Part shown: one piece after another, positions 39,333 through 47,542 of the stretch | Numbering within the stretch: the stretch's first letter is position 1 | Layout: each line of letters starts with the position of its first letter | DNA from: Parahaliea aestuarii | GTDB lineage: Bacteria; Pseudomonadota; Gammaproteobacteria; Pseudomonadales; Halieaceae | Assembly: GCF_008064635.1 (NCBI RefSeq) | Contig: NZ_VRYZ01000003.1 | Coordinates: 124,001 to 188,000 of the forward strand | DNA length: 64,000 bases | Reading direction: 5' to 3' | The notes under the pieces: generated by a model | Told to the model about the DNA's origin: nothing | The model's database searches: none | The model's input: the letters and a program-made list of their open reading frames with translations, nothing else | Made by a program: the position numbers and the translations under genes

Positions 39333-40184
39333 TTATACCTCCAGTTTTTTATAGGCGGTCACGCCCGGCCAGGCGGCCCGCTGCATGCGCGGGTTGCTCC
39401 AGCCCAGGTCCTCGCCGGCGCCCAGCACCAGCAGGCCACCGCTGCGCAGGCGGTCGCACAGCTGGTCGATAATCCACAGCTGCGCCTCCCGCTCGAAATA
39501 GATCAGTACGTTCTGGCAGAAAACAATATTGAAATCGGCGAAGGGCGCGTCGTTCACATGCAGCAGGTTGCTGTGAAAGAAGTGACAGCGCGGGCGAATG
39601 TCGTCCGCAATCGCCCAGAGCTCGCTGTTGACGCGCCGCGTATAGGCGCGGCGAAAATGCGCCGGTATACGGGCGATTGCGCCCTCGCGGTAATGGCCCT
39701 GCTGCGCTTCGGTTATCGCACCAAAGCTGAGATCGGTGCCGATACCGTGCCACTCCAGCCAGGGTTCACGCGCCCTGAGACGCTGCTCCACCACCATGGC
39801 AATGGAGTAGAGTTCCTGTCCCGCGCTGCAACCGGCACTCCAGAAGGAAAAGCCATTGCCGGTGTCGTCCCGCTGCAGCCATTGATCGATGTAGTCCGCC
39901 ACTGCATCGAGGGCCGCTGGCTGACGGAAAAAACGCGTCTCCTTGACGGTCAGCAAATCGATCAGCGCGAGCCATTCCGCGCGGGCGGAAATGCTGTCGT
40001 CAAACAGTGCCAGATACTCGTCGTAGTCGGTCAGCTCCAGTGCCCGCAGGCGCTCGCCCACACAGCCCTCGATCACCCCCTGGGGGCTTTCGATGCGAAT
40101 CCCCGCCCGGCGCTGTAGCTGCTGCATCAGCAGCTGGAACTGGCGTCCGTTGAGGTGGGGTTGCTGGCGGGCGGCAAGGCTCAT
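39333..40184 (-). CDS. pilK: CheR-type protein glutamate methyltransferase, PilK-like
   Basis: 283-aa SAM-dependent methyltransferase that would methylate the adjacent PilJ-like receptor. The N-terminal helical domain is followed by the CheR signature LTVKETRFFRQ, the SAM-binding FWSAGCSAGQELYSIAM (about residues 113-129), GTDLS, and FCQNVLIYF near the active site. It overlaps the receptor gene by 4 nt (ATGA) and precedes the ChpA N-terminal gene by one base, so it is part of the operon. Confidence 0.88.
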   Translation of the reverse strand: MSLAARQQPHLNGRQFQLLMQQLQRRAGIRIESPQGVIEGCVGERLRALELTDYDEYLALFDDSISARAEWLALIDLLTVKETRFFRQPAALDAVADYIDQWLQRDDTGNGFSFWSAGCSAGQELYSIAMVVEQRLRAREPWLEWHGIGTDLSFGAITEAQQGHYREGAIARIPAHFRRAYTRRVNSELWAIADDIRPRCHFFHSNLLHVNDAPFADFNIVFCQNVLIYFEREAQLWIIDQLCDRLRSGGLLVLGAGEDLGWSNPRMQRAAWPGVTAYKKLEV

Positions 40185-42277
40185 ACGGAGACTTTCTCCT
40201 TCGACTCAGCCTCTTCCAGGGCGCTCATTTCCTGTTCGTCGTAGATGCGGCGCGCTTCGGAGATGTGTTTCATCTCGTCCAGTTCGGCGAGACCGGCATC
40301 GCCGGCGGCGGCGTCCCGCTCGATGCGGAACTGGCTCAGGCTCTCGGCCACGGCGCGCATGGACTGCTGCAGCGCGCTGACGCCCACCTGGGTGTGCTCG
40401 CTGTACTCGGAGATGTCCAGATTGCGCTCGCGAATCTCGGCCATCGAGCTGTTCATGTGCTGGGCGCTGTCGGCGGACTGGCCGGCAGCATCGTCCACCG
40501 AGTTAATGATGGCGGTGATCTCGTTGGAGCCCTCGCTGATTTCCTCCAGCGAGGCATCGAGGCGATCGATGTACTCCAGAATGGTGACAACGGTGCCCAC
40601 GGTGTTTTCCATGGAGGAGAGGTTTTCCGCCGACAGGTTCTGCAGCATACGCACTTCGGAAATAACCTTGCGGCCTTCCTCCTCCGCCTCGCGCAGCAGA
40701 TCGCCGATGGCTTCGGCAATCCCCAGGAAGGGACGGCCGTGCTCGCCGGCCTTCTCGGCCTCGATCCGGGTGTTGATCGCCACCACCGAGATCTTGGTGT
40801 TCAGGGCCTGGATGTACTCCGCCGCGGTGGTGACTGATTGAATCAGCTCGCCCTGGCGCTTGGCCGACTTGGAGGTTTCCTGCACTGCCTCGCGCACGTC
40901 GGCAGAGGCCTTGGACATGTCCTTGGTCAACTCGTAGCCTCTCGCCACCTGCAGGCGGTTGCGTTCAGAGGTCTGCGCCGCCTTCACGGTGGAGGCCTTG
41001 ATCTGCTCGCTGGTGCGCACCATTTCGGTGGCGGCGGTGGTGGATTCCACTACGGAGCGGGTCAGTTCCTTGCCCTTGTCCACCTGGCCCTGGGCGGTTT
41101 TGCCGATCTTGTTGATCTCGTCCACGGCGATTTCGAAGGGCGTGCGGATATTGCGGATCAGCTCCCGCTGCCGACCGGTGGATGCGTTGATCTCCTGCGC
41201 AATCTCCTGGGTAACGCTGTTTTCTTCCGGCGCGTGTACGGTGAGGTCACCCTCGGAGATTTTCACCAGGGCCGCATTGATCTCCGCCACGCCCTGCTCG
41301 GTGTAGACCACCCGGCGGCGCTGGTTGCGGAACATCAGGATCAGCAGTGCCACGGAAAGCAGGGCCGGCGCGCCGAACAGCACCATCAGGGTACTACGGT
41401 CGTTGATGCGGGCGTTGGTCATGCGATCGATAGCGGGAATCAGGGCGGATATAGCGTCCGACAACGCTGCGTTGGACACAGCCACCGCCTGCCGCGCGGC
41501 GGCGGCATTGCGCATTTCCGGCGCTGCTTCGGCGATCTGCTCGATTGAGCTGGACACCACCGCGAACAGCTTGTTTGCCTCGCTGATGGCGTCGATGGCA
41601 TCGGCGTCAGTCACCCGCTGCACCCCCATCACCATGTTGCCGTTGCGCAGTGCGTCGACGGTGCGGTTGAAGTCCGCGGCATCGGTGCGGAACTCATCGG
41701 CCGCGCGCTGGTTCTCGGCGCCGCCGGCGAGGATCTTGTCGATGTTGCGGGCAATGCGCTCGGTCAGCCACAGGGTCTTCTGGGCTGCGGTGACCGTATC
41801 GTTGGAGACCGACTCGTCCAGCAGGATGTCCACCACCGCGGCAAACTCACTCTGGATCGGGCGGATATTGTTCTCCAGCTGCTCGGATACCCCGTGGATG
41901 AACACGATGCGCGGTCCCGCATCCACCAGGGTGCGGGCGGCCGCCTCGATCGGCTGCCACTGGTCGCTGATCTCGTTCACCTCTGCACCGAGACCTGCGC
42001 CCTGGAAACTGGCGAGAGAGGCATTGAATTGTTCGACCTGGGCGTTGAGGAGATCAAAGGTCTGCTGGGCGCCCTGTTCGGTTTCCCGCGCGCGGGCGAC
42101 AACCTGCTGGGCCTGCAGACGCAGGTCGTTGGCCATGCTGCGGTGCTCACCTTCCTGGCCGGCGTCCTGCTGGATCATGACGAACGTGTAAATCACGCCA
42201 CCAAGACAGGCCAGAATCGCCAGTGCAATGACGCCTACCCAGAAGGAGGAGGCTGCACTTTTCTTCGCTTCGGTCAT
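40181..42277 (-). CDS. pilJ: Methyl-accepting chemotaxis protein, PilJ-like
   Basis: 698-aa receptor. It has two membrane helices (about residues 12-33 and 298-320) enclosing a periplasmic helical sensor of the PilJ N-terminal type, then a cytoplasmic coiled coil. The signalling tip (about residues 490-520) reads SVVAINTRIEAEKAGEHGR where the family has NILALNAAIEAARAGEQGR. The conserved Asn, Glu and Gly-Glu remain, while the Arg at the receptor-kinase contact is Lys and the next Gly is Pro. There is no CheR-tethering pentapeptide. Overlaps pilI by 4 nt upstream and pilK by 4 nt downstream. Confidence 0.85.
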   Translation of the reverse strand: MTEAKKSAASSFWVGVIALAILACLGGVIYTFVMIQQDAGQEGEHRSMANDLRLQAQQVVARARETEQGAQQTFDLLNAQVEQFNASLASFQGAGLGAEVNEISDQWQPIEAAARTLVDAGPRIVFIHGVSEQLENNIRPIQSEFAAVVDILLDESVSNDTVTAAQKTLWLTERIARNIDKILAGGAENQRAADEFRTDAADFNRTVDALRNGNMVMGVQRVTDADAIDAISEANKLFAVVSSSIEQIAEAAPEMRNAAAARQAVAVSNAALSDAISALIPAIDRMTNARINDRSTLMVLFGAPALLSVALLILMFRNQRRRVVYTEQGVAEINAALVKISEGDLTVHAPEENSVTQEIAQEINASTGRQRELIRNIRTPFEIAVDEINKIGKTAQGQVDKGKELTRSVVESTTAATEMVRTSEQIKASTVKAAQTSERNRLQVARGYELTKDMSKASADVREAVQETSKSAKRQGELIQSVTTAAEYIQALNTKISVVAINTRIEAEKAGEHGRPFLGIAEAIGDLLREAEEEGRKVISEVRMLQNLSAENLSSMENTVGTVVTILEYIDRLDASLEEISEGSNEITAIINSVDDAAGQSADSAQHMNSSMAEIRERNLDISEYSEHTQVGVSALQQSMRAVAESLSQFRIERDAAAGDAGLAELDEMKHISEARRIYDEQEMSALEEAESKEKVSV

Positions 42278-42837
42278 GGGTTTTTATCCTCGTTGCTTTC
42301 CCCTGTTGTCACCGCAGCGCTGCCGAGATCGCTGTCGGTAACCAGTTTGTCGATGTCCAATACCGCCAAAAACTGTTCTTTGTAGATAAAACCGCCGAGA
42401 CACATCCCGGCGAAATCCCCATCGATGCTCTGTGTCATGTCGCGCTGCTCAATAGGAAATTTGAGATCCCGGTAAACACCGCTCAGGGTCATGGCGAAGT
42501 GCAGGCCGTGCTTGCGCACCACCATGCAGTACTCGCGCGGCCGGCCGCTGTAGGGCTGGCGCCGGAACAATATATCCCCGGAAAATACCGGCAGCAGGCC
42601 ACCCTTGTGGGCTGCCAGCCCCAATACCCAGGGCTTGGTACCGGGAATGCGTGTCACGGCCGGTGTTTCAATAATCTCGTCCAGCTCCCCGGCCCCCACC
42701 AGCAGGGACACCCCCGCGATACTGAGGTGGGTTCCCACCCAGTACATTACGTGCTTGCCGCGGGACGGGCTCGGCGCCGCCGAGTGGGCGTAGTGACGCT
42801 CCAGCTCGCGGAATACGGAAAGGGCGCTGGCACTCAC
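42274..42837 (-). CDS. pilI: CheW-like coupling protein, PilI-type
   Basis: 187-aa CheW-domain protein that would join the receptor to the kinase. The body matches PilI: EIIETPAVTRIPGTKPWVLGLAAHKGGLLPVFSG, FAMTLSGVYRD and the C-terminal LGGFIYKEQFLAVLDID. The N-terminal 30 residues are extra relative to a minimal CheW domain. It lies 3 nt after the receiver gene and overlaps the receptor start by 4 nt, the same order as pilG/H-pilI-pilJ in Pseudomonas. Confidence 0.87.
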   Translation of the reverse strand: MSASALSVFRELERHYAHSAAPSPSRGKHVMYWVGTHLSIAGVSLLVGAGELDEIIETPAVTRIPGTKPWVLGLAAHKGGLLPVFSGDILFRRQPYSGRPREYCMVVRKHGLHFAMTLSGVYRDLKFPIEQRDMTQSIDGDFAGMCLGGFIYKEQFLAVLDIDKLVTDSDLGSAAVTTGESNEDKNP

Positions 42838-42840
42838 GGA

Positions 42841-43251
42841 TCAAGCTGCCTTGCGCGCCGCGGTGTGGTCGGCGATCAGTTGCCGCAGCACTGAGTCCGG
42901 TGGAATTTTGGTGACATGGGCGGTGGCGCCGCGGGCCGCACCCTTGGCGATATCGAATATGCCGTCAGACGAGGACAGCATAATCACAGGCGTATTGCGG
43001 GTATCTTCGGCATTGCGGATCAGCGTGCAGGTCTGGTACCCGTCGAGTTCCGGCATGGTGATATCGAGAAAAATGATGTCGGGCTTGAAGCGGCGCAGCA
43101 TGCCCAGGGCTTTGTAGCCATCCTCGGCACACTCCACTTCGCAACCCATATTCTTCAGGGTGTGCGACATCATCATGCGAATGGTCTTGGCGTCGTCCAC
43201 GATGGCGACCTTGACCCCGCTGATGTCGAGTTCTTCTGTCTGGTCCGTCAT
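42841..43251 (-). CDS. Stand-alone response regulator, PilG-like
   Basis: Single receiver domain of 136 aa. The acidic pair is in AIVDDAKTIR, the phospho-accepting Asp is D63 (PDIIFLDITMPELDGYQTC) and the conserved Lys is K115 (HVTKIPPDS). DGYQTC and PVIMLSSSDGIFDIAKG resemble PilG more than PilH. The residue after K115 is Ile where receivers usually have cis-Pro. An intrinsic terminator lies just upstream (43341-43361), so this gene probably begins the transcription unit that ends near 31045. No PilH-like gene is present in the window. Confidence 0.83.
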   Translation of the reverse strand: MTDQTEELDISGVKVAIVDDAKTIRMMMSHTLKNMGCEVECAEDGYKALGMLRRFKPDIIFLDITMPELDGYQTCTLIRNAEDTRNTPVIMLSSSDGIFDIAKGAARGATAHVTKIPPDSVLRQLIADHTAARKAA

Positions 43252-43423
43252 TTGTAACCTCGCAGCTTCTTGATTCGTGGCCGCAACCAGGGCAACCGGC
43301 GACCACAGTATTTAAATTGCGTCGCGGCCCAGCAAGGAAAAACTGGAGTTTTCTCCAGTTAGCACAGAAGTGTGATGCGGTTCACAAAAAAGTCCGGGGG
43401 AGATCCGTGCGAGGCCACGCTCC
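43252..43423 (-). promoter_or_regulatory. Intergenic region holding the chemosensory operon promoter
   Basis: 172 nt between the CheB gene and the receiver gene on the same strand. It contains the terminator at 43341-43361; the promoter of the downstream operon should lie between 43252 and 43340, but no close consensus pair was identified. Confidence 0.4.
43341..43361 (-). terminator. Intrinsic terminator after the CheB gene
   Basis: Perfect 8-bp stem AACTGGAG / CTCCAGTT with a 4-nt loop; read on the minus strand the stem runs into TTTTT followed by CC. It lies about 65 nt beyond the CheB gene stop and splits the cluster into two transcription units. Confidence 0.68.
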
Positions 43424-44047
43424 TCAGTCGTAGAGCTGCTCCAACGCCGTTGCCAGCAATTCCGGAGTGGCGCTGCGATGCACCAGACCGCTGGCGATAG
43501 CCGCTTCGGGCATCCCGCGGCACACCGCAGATGCCGGCTGCTGCACCCACAGGCGACAGCCGGTGGTGTCGAGTACATCGAGATTGCCGGCGCCATCGCG
43601 CCCCATGCCGGAAAACAGAATCAGGCCCCGCGCCGGCAGCCGCGCCGCCGCCAGCAGGACTTCCAGTTCATCGATGTCGGGGCTGTGGCCCCCTGTCGTC
43701 CAGGGCTGCTCGCGTTCTGCCCAGACAGCGTCGGCACCGATACCGATACGCCAGCGCGGCGGCACGATCAGTACCTCTCCCGCCAGCAGCGCGTGGCGCT
43801 CTTCGATCAAACCCATGTGAAACAGAGGGCTCGGACTGCTCAGATGACGCAACTGGTCCTGACGCAGGGGGTCGTAATGCTGTGCGTAGAGGAAGGCGAC
43901 CGGGGGGCGGCGGCGAAAGGCACCCAGAAAGCGCTGCACCGCCGCGGTGGCCCCCGCCGATCCGGCCAGTAACCACACCGCCTGTACCGGAGCGGCCGCG
44001 GATGAAGGGGTATCAGCGGCGCGCAGGCCGCGGGGTTCAGTCGCCAC
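43424..44047 (-). CDS. CheB-type methylesterase domain protein, ChpB-like
   Basis: 207-aa protein consisting only of a CheB esterase domain, without receiver or linker. The catalytic triad is present: Ser30 (LLAGSAGATA), His57 (LYAQHYDP) and Asp151 (FSGMGRDGAGN). It would remove methyl groups added by the CheR/PilK protein. Starts at GTG 44047, overlapping the upstream unknown gene by 11 nt, in a three-gene unit that ends at the terminator near 43350. ChpB of P. aeruginosa has the same domain content. Confidence 0.85.
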   Translation of the reverse strand: MATEPRGLRAADTPSSAAAPVQAVWLLAGSAGATAAVQRFLGAFRRRPPVAFLYAQHYDPLRQDQLRHLSSPSPLFHMGLIEERHALLAGEVLIVPPRWRIGIGADAVWAEREQPWTTGGHSPDIDELEVLLAAARLPARGLILFSGMGRDGAGNLDVLDTTGCRLWVQQPASAVCRGMPEAAIASGLVHRSATPELLATALEQLYD

Positions 44048-44642
44048 GGGGAAACATGAAATTGCGGAAGGGTTCCAGGTGGCCGGGCTGGAAGTCGCCC
44101 AGCTCGTAGATGTTCAGCCGGTACATCAGGGTAAGGCAGCGCTGGAAGGCCTCCTCGGCATCGTAGGCCGACGGCGGAATCCGGTAGCGGTCGGTGACCT
44201 GGGCGAAGATCAGGGTGGCGATCTCGCGGCGGCCCTGGTCTTCCCGGTACAGCAGGTGATCCACCGGTGATGACACCACACCAGGGCCGTAAACCAGGAA
44301 GGCCTCCCAGTGCCGGGTGTCCTGGTGTTCACCGAGCAGCGACATCAGAAAGCGCACCATGGTATTGAGTTCATCCCGCGGCGGCAGTACATCCTTTTGC
44401 AACCAGCTGCGCACCTCCGCCTCGCGCCACTGCGGATTGATGGCCAGCAAGCTGATAACCCGGCCCTCCGCCAGCGGCGGCACCGCACCGCTGAGGTCCC
44501 ACAACATATTGAGCCGGGCGGAAAAACCCAGCGCCGAGGGCGCGGGTTCACCCAACAGCGCGCGATACTGTTCTGCATACTCCGCCGGCGGACGACGCTG
44601 CACACCGGCTTCCCCCGGCTTCCTGGCACTGCCTTCAGCCAT
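44037..44642 (-). CDS. Hypothetical protein encoded between the AAA+ regulator and CheB
   Basis: Not recognised; 201 aa from the ATG at 44642 (the frame runs longer upstream, but those residues are inside the regulator gene). The N-terminal 25 residues are basic and disordered; the rest looks globular (RLNMLWDLSGAVPPL, EVRSWLQKDVLPPRDELNTM, ALFLVYGPGVVSSPVDHLLY-like segments, RCLTLMYRLNIYELGDFQ). No signal or membrane segment. It overlaps the regulator by 8 nt and CheB by 11 nt, so it is translationally coupled with both and is a candidate new component of the system. Confidence 0.72.
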   Translation of the reverse strand: MAEGSARKPGEAGVQRRPPAEYAEQYRALLGEPAPSALGFSARLNMLWDLSGAVPPLAEGRVISLLAINPQWREAEVRSWLQKDVLPPRDELNTMVRFLMSLLGEHQDTRHWEAFLVYGPGVVSSPVDHLLYREDQGRREIATLIFAQVTDRYRIPPSAYDAEEAFQRCLTLMYRLNIYELGDFQPGHLEPFRNFMFPRGD

Positions 44643-45936
44643 GACTGACCTCCGCCTCCCGGGCCTGTTTGAGGCGCTTGTTGTAGGTGGGTACCGACAC
44701 GCCGGCCGCGGCGGCACGCTGTTTGACGGCGACACCACTGCCCTGGTTTTCGAGCTGTTTCAGCACCAGCGTCCGCGCCCAGGAAAGGGGGTCGGCAGTG
44801 CCGTCACATCCCTCCGCAAGCCAGTTGCGCACCAGTGTATCCATATTCTTCCACAGCATGCTGTCGCCGCGCGCTGCCGCACGTTCGCCAATACGCGGCT
44901 GCCAGCGCTGCAGATTGCGTGAGTTAGTGCCGAGCCTGCGCGCGGCGCGGGCGAGGCGCCCGCCGCAGTCCGCTATGACCGCCACCACGATCTCGTCCTC
45001 CAGCCACTGACCCAGCGGTGCGGGGACGTCGCCGGAGAGGGCGTGGTGCAGCGCCTCCGCCAACATCTGTTCCAGGGCTTCCGCAGCGCTCGGCCGGTAG
45101 CGGCCGAGACTGGAGAGTTCGCCGCCAAAGCCGTCGACAATGGGCTCCAGCAGGGGCCGTTCGACATCCTGTGCCGCCCCCAGCAGGCCGAGATCTGCGG
45201 GTCGGACCCGAGCGCCTTCCGCCTGCGTCAGTGCCTGACCGATACGCTGGCGCATCTCGCTGATATTGCCCTCCCAGGTATGCGCCAGCATGGCGCCCTC
45301 CGCCTCGGGCGTGAAACGGTGTGGGTCCAGCTCCCGGTCCTCGCACTCCTGCTGCAGGATCTTGTCCGCCCAGCGCAGTACCGCCCGCTGGCGATCGCGA
45401 ATGGGCGGCACGTAGATGGGATAGCCGGCAAATACTGTGGCCAGTGGCTCCTGCAACTGGCGGGTGCGCACCAGGCGCTCAATGGAATCCGGCAGCAGGG
45501 CGACAAACCGCGCCCCGCTCAGCGGCCGGGGGGGATGACCGTCGAGCAACAGGGTGCGGCTGCGGAGTTGCCGCGCCAGTCGCAGCTGGGCATCGGCGCA
45601 CATCAGGTGGGGATACTTGAAAACCAGGGTTTTATCGCGGCTAGCGGCCAGGGTCGCGCTGATGGCGCGGTTGGCGTTGTCGCAGTTGCGAAACTCGCGG
45701 CAGTCAATGGCGACAAAGTGGCCGGGCAGGCCGCCGGATTCCTGGTGCACGACCCGGGCCACGTACATCTTGCCGGTGCCCCGGGCGCCGATGATGGCGA
45801 TGGGCATATGGGTCTTGGCGAGAAAGGCGGCGCGATCCACCGCGCCCTCCATATTGTCGAGCACGTAGCCGGCCTTGGCACCGCCACGGTGCGCAATGCC
45901 GCTCCCCTCGACATCCCAGAGTCCTTGCTGCTTCAC
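44635..45936 (-). CDS. Degenerate sigma54-activator-like AAA+ protein with HTH motifs
   Basis: 433-aa protein, GTG start. The N-terminus enters directly into an AAA+ domain of the NtrC type. Walker A is intact (GARGTGKMYVARVVH), but at Walker B the DE pair is replaced (TLVFKYPHLMCADAQ), the GAFTGA loop is deleted and the segment that carries the arginine finger reads PLATVFAGYPIYVPP. The C-terminal part has a Fis-like helix-turn-helix (ARAARRLGTNSRNLQRW) and a second HTH-like stretch (VKQRAAAAGVSVPTYNKRLKQ). It could bind DNA and perhaps ATP but not act on sigma54 in the usual way. First gene of the three-gene unit. Confidence 0.78.
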   Translation of the reverse strand: MKQQGLWDVEGSGIAHRGGAKAGYVLDNMEGAVDRAAFLAKTHMPIAIIGARGTGKMYVARVVHQESGGLPGHFVAIDCREFRNCDNANRAISATLAASRDKTLVFKYPHLMCADAQLRLARQLRSRTLLLDGHPPRPLSGARFVALLPDSIERLVRTRQLQEPLATVFAGYPIYVPPIRDRQRAVLRWADKILQQECEDRELDPHRFTPEAEGAMLAHTWEGNISEMRQRIGQALTQAEGARVRPADLGLLGAAQDVERPLLEPIVDGFGGELSSLGRYRPSAAEALEQMLAEALHHALSGDVPAPLGQWLEDEIVVAVIADCGGRLARAARRLGTNSRNLQRWQPRIGERAAARGDSMLWKNMDTLVRNWLAEGCDGTADPLSWARTLVLKQLENQGSGVAVKQRAAAAGVSVPTYNKRLKQAREAEVSHG

Positions 45937-46034
45937 CTGCTGTTACATCTTTTTATCTGTGATTGGAGCCCGCTGGCTCGCCAAGGGGTCCAATATAGGG
46001 GGTCGGGCGGTTCATGACCATAGGCGATAGCGGC
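45937..46034. other. Gap between the AAA+ regulator and serine hydrolase genes
   Basis: 98 nt with no recognised element; presumably holds the promoter of the minus-strand regulator unit. Confidence 0.35.
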
Positions 46035-47480
46035 TTAGCGCCGGATGGCCTTGATAACCTCGCGCGCCAGGTCCCAGCGATCAAAGCCCTGGGCGCCGTA
46101 ATCGAGCCCGCGCCGCACAATCACCAGGTCGTGGGAGGGCACGACGATCACAAACTGGCCGCGGTTGCCGGCGGTGCTGTAGGCATCTGCCGGCACCTCG
46201 CCCTTGCGCTCGTCCGGTACCAGCCACCACTGGCCACCGTAGAAATTGCCGCTGTCCGCAGTGGCCGGGGCCGGTGTTCGCACGAAGTCTATCCACGCTT
46301 CGGAAATGATCTGCTCTCCCTGCCAGCGCCCCCGCTGCAGGTAGAGCTGGCCGAAACGCGCAAGGTCGCGGGCATTGCTGTAGACCTGGCTGCTCAGAAT
46401 AAAATCGCCGAAGCGATCGGTACTGAGCAGCGTGTTGCGCATACCGAGCTTGTCCAGCAGTGCGCGGCGGGGATATTCCCGGTAGGCCTCTGCGCCAAGC
46501 GCCTGCTTCATCGCCAGCACCGCCAGCAGGGTGTCGTAGTTCTCGTAATCCCAGAAGCTGCCCGGGTGGCGCACCAGCCCGCGATCCAGTGCGCCGGCGA
46601 CCGAACTGGCGCCGGCCCAGTAGGCCAGCCCGGAGCCGGTGGCGTATTCGCGGCCAAAGCTGTCCACCGGGTACAGCCCACTGGACATATTCAACAGGTG
46701 GCGCAGTGTTATCTGCGCGCGCGGATCAGACCCGCCCTCCAGTGCCGGGGACCAGGGCAGGGACAGCGGTTCGTCCAGGGCGAGCCGGTCGGCCTCCACC
46801 AGTTGCCCGATGAGGGTGGCGGCAATACTCTTGGCGGTGGACCAGGTGCGGGTGCGGGTGTGCATATCAAAACCGGGAGCGTAGCGTTCGTGCACGATAT
46901 TGCCCTGGTACAGCACCAGCAGGCTGATGGTGTCCTGCTCGGGGGTATCGCGGTCAAAGGCCCAGTCGGAGGCCGCCTGGAGCGCAGCCCCATCGACGGA
47001 AGCGGGCAGCGGCCCAGCAGGCGTCAGATCCCCCAACGGCCAGGGAATCGCGGCGGCATCACCCGGAGGCGGCGGCATATCCAGCCGCGGCAGGGCATCG
47101 ATATCCTCTGGCGTCTGCCCGGGCGCCATCACGACGCAACCGATACCGGGGCGAAATACCGCACTGATCGCCTGGTCGCCGTCGGCGCCGGCGCCGGCGC
47201 CGGCGCCGGAGACCGTCACCCGCTGCTGTTGTCGATCAACCTGCAACTTGCCGGCTTCTGTGTTTTCGTCGAAGCGCACCAGATAGGCCAGCTCCTGCCG
47301 CCTGACCTGTTCCAGCTTGCGCCCGGAGGTGAACAGGCCATTACAGGCGAGCACGGCTTCAACCCCGTGGCGGATCAGTTGGCGCTGGGGCTGGAAATAG
47401 TCGGTCGCCACAGCGGGCTGACAGAAGAGGGCGATAAACAGTGTGGTACCAGTGAACAGGCGTCGCGATGCGGCAGGCAA
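46035..47480 (-). CDS. Beta-lactamase-fold serine hydrolase, exported
   Basis: 481-aa class C beta-lactamase/penicillin-binding-protein-like hydrolase with a signal peptide (RRLFTGTTLFIALFCQPAVA). The nucleophile motif SxxK is STAKS in RTRTWSTAKSIAAT (about residue 216), and YxN is YENY in FWDYENYDTLL. RHLLNMSSGLYPVDSFGR and NARDLARFGQLYLQRG are typical of the esterase-like branch (PF00144). Residues 90-100 contain a GAGAGAGA stretch from a hexanucleotide repeat. The substrate is unknown; resistance is not implied. Confidence 0.88.
   Translation of the reverse strand: MPAASRRLFTGTTLFIALFCQPAVATDYFQPQRQLIRHGVEAVLACNGLFTSGRKLEQVRRQELAYLVRFDENTEAGKLQVDRQQQRVTVSGAGAGAGADGDQAISAVFRPGIGCVVMAPGQTPEDIDALPRLDMPPPPGDAAAIPWPLGDLTPAGPLPASVDGAALQAASDWAFDRDTPEQDTISLLVLYQGNIVHERYAPGFDMHTRTRTWSTAKSIAATLIGQLVEADRLALDEPLSLPWSPALEGGSDPRAQITLRHLLNMSSGLYPVDSFGREYATGSGLAYWAGASSVAGALDRGLVRHPGSFWDYENYDTLLAVLAMKQALGAEAYREYPRRALLDKLGMRNTLLSTDRFGDFILSSQVYSNARDLARFGQLYLQRGRWQGEQIISEAWIDFVRTPAPATADSGNFYGGQWWLVPDERKGEVPADAYSTAGNRGQFVIVVPSHDLVIVRRGLDYGAQGFDRWDLAREVIKAIRR
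47184..47207. repeat. Four tandem GGCGCC hexamers inside the serine hydrolase gene
   Basis: Perfect (GGCGCC)x4, encoding an alternating Gly-Ala run. Changes in copy number would keep the frame, altering only the length of the linker before the hydrolase domain. Confidence 0.85.
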
Positions 47481-47542
47481 GGGAAATTCCTCGGGAGACG
47501 GTGGCCCCGGCAGTGTAAAGAAGCCCGGTGGCAGCCGCCAGT

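Noticed and set aside
38082-40118. A 678-codon open frame on the plus strand
   Set aside because: Antisense to the ChpA N-terminal and pilK genes, composition typical of a shadow frame.
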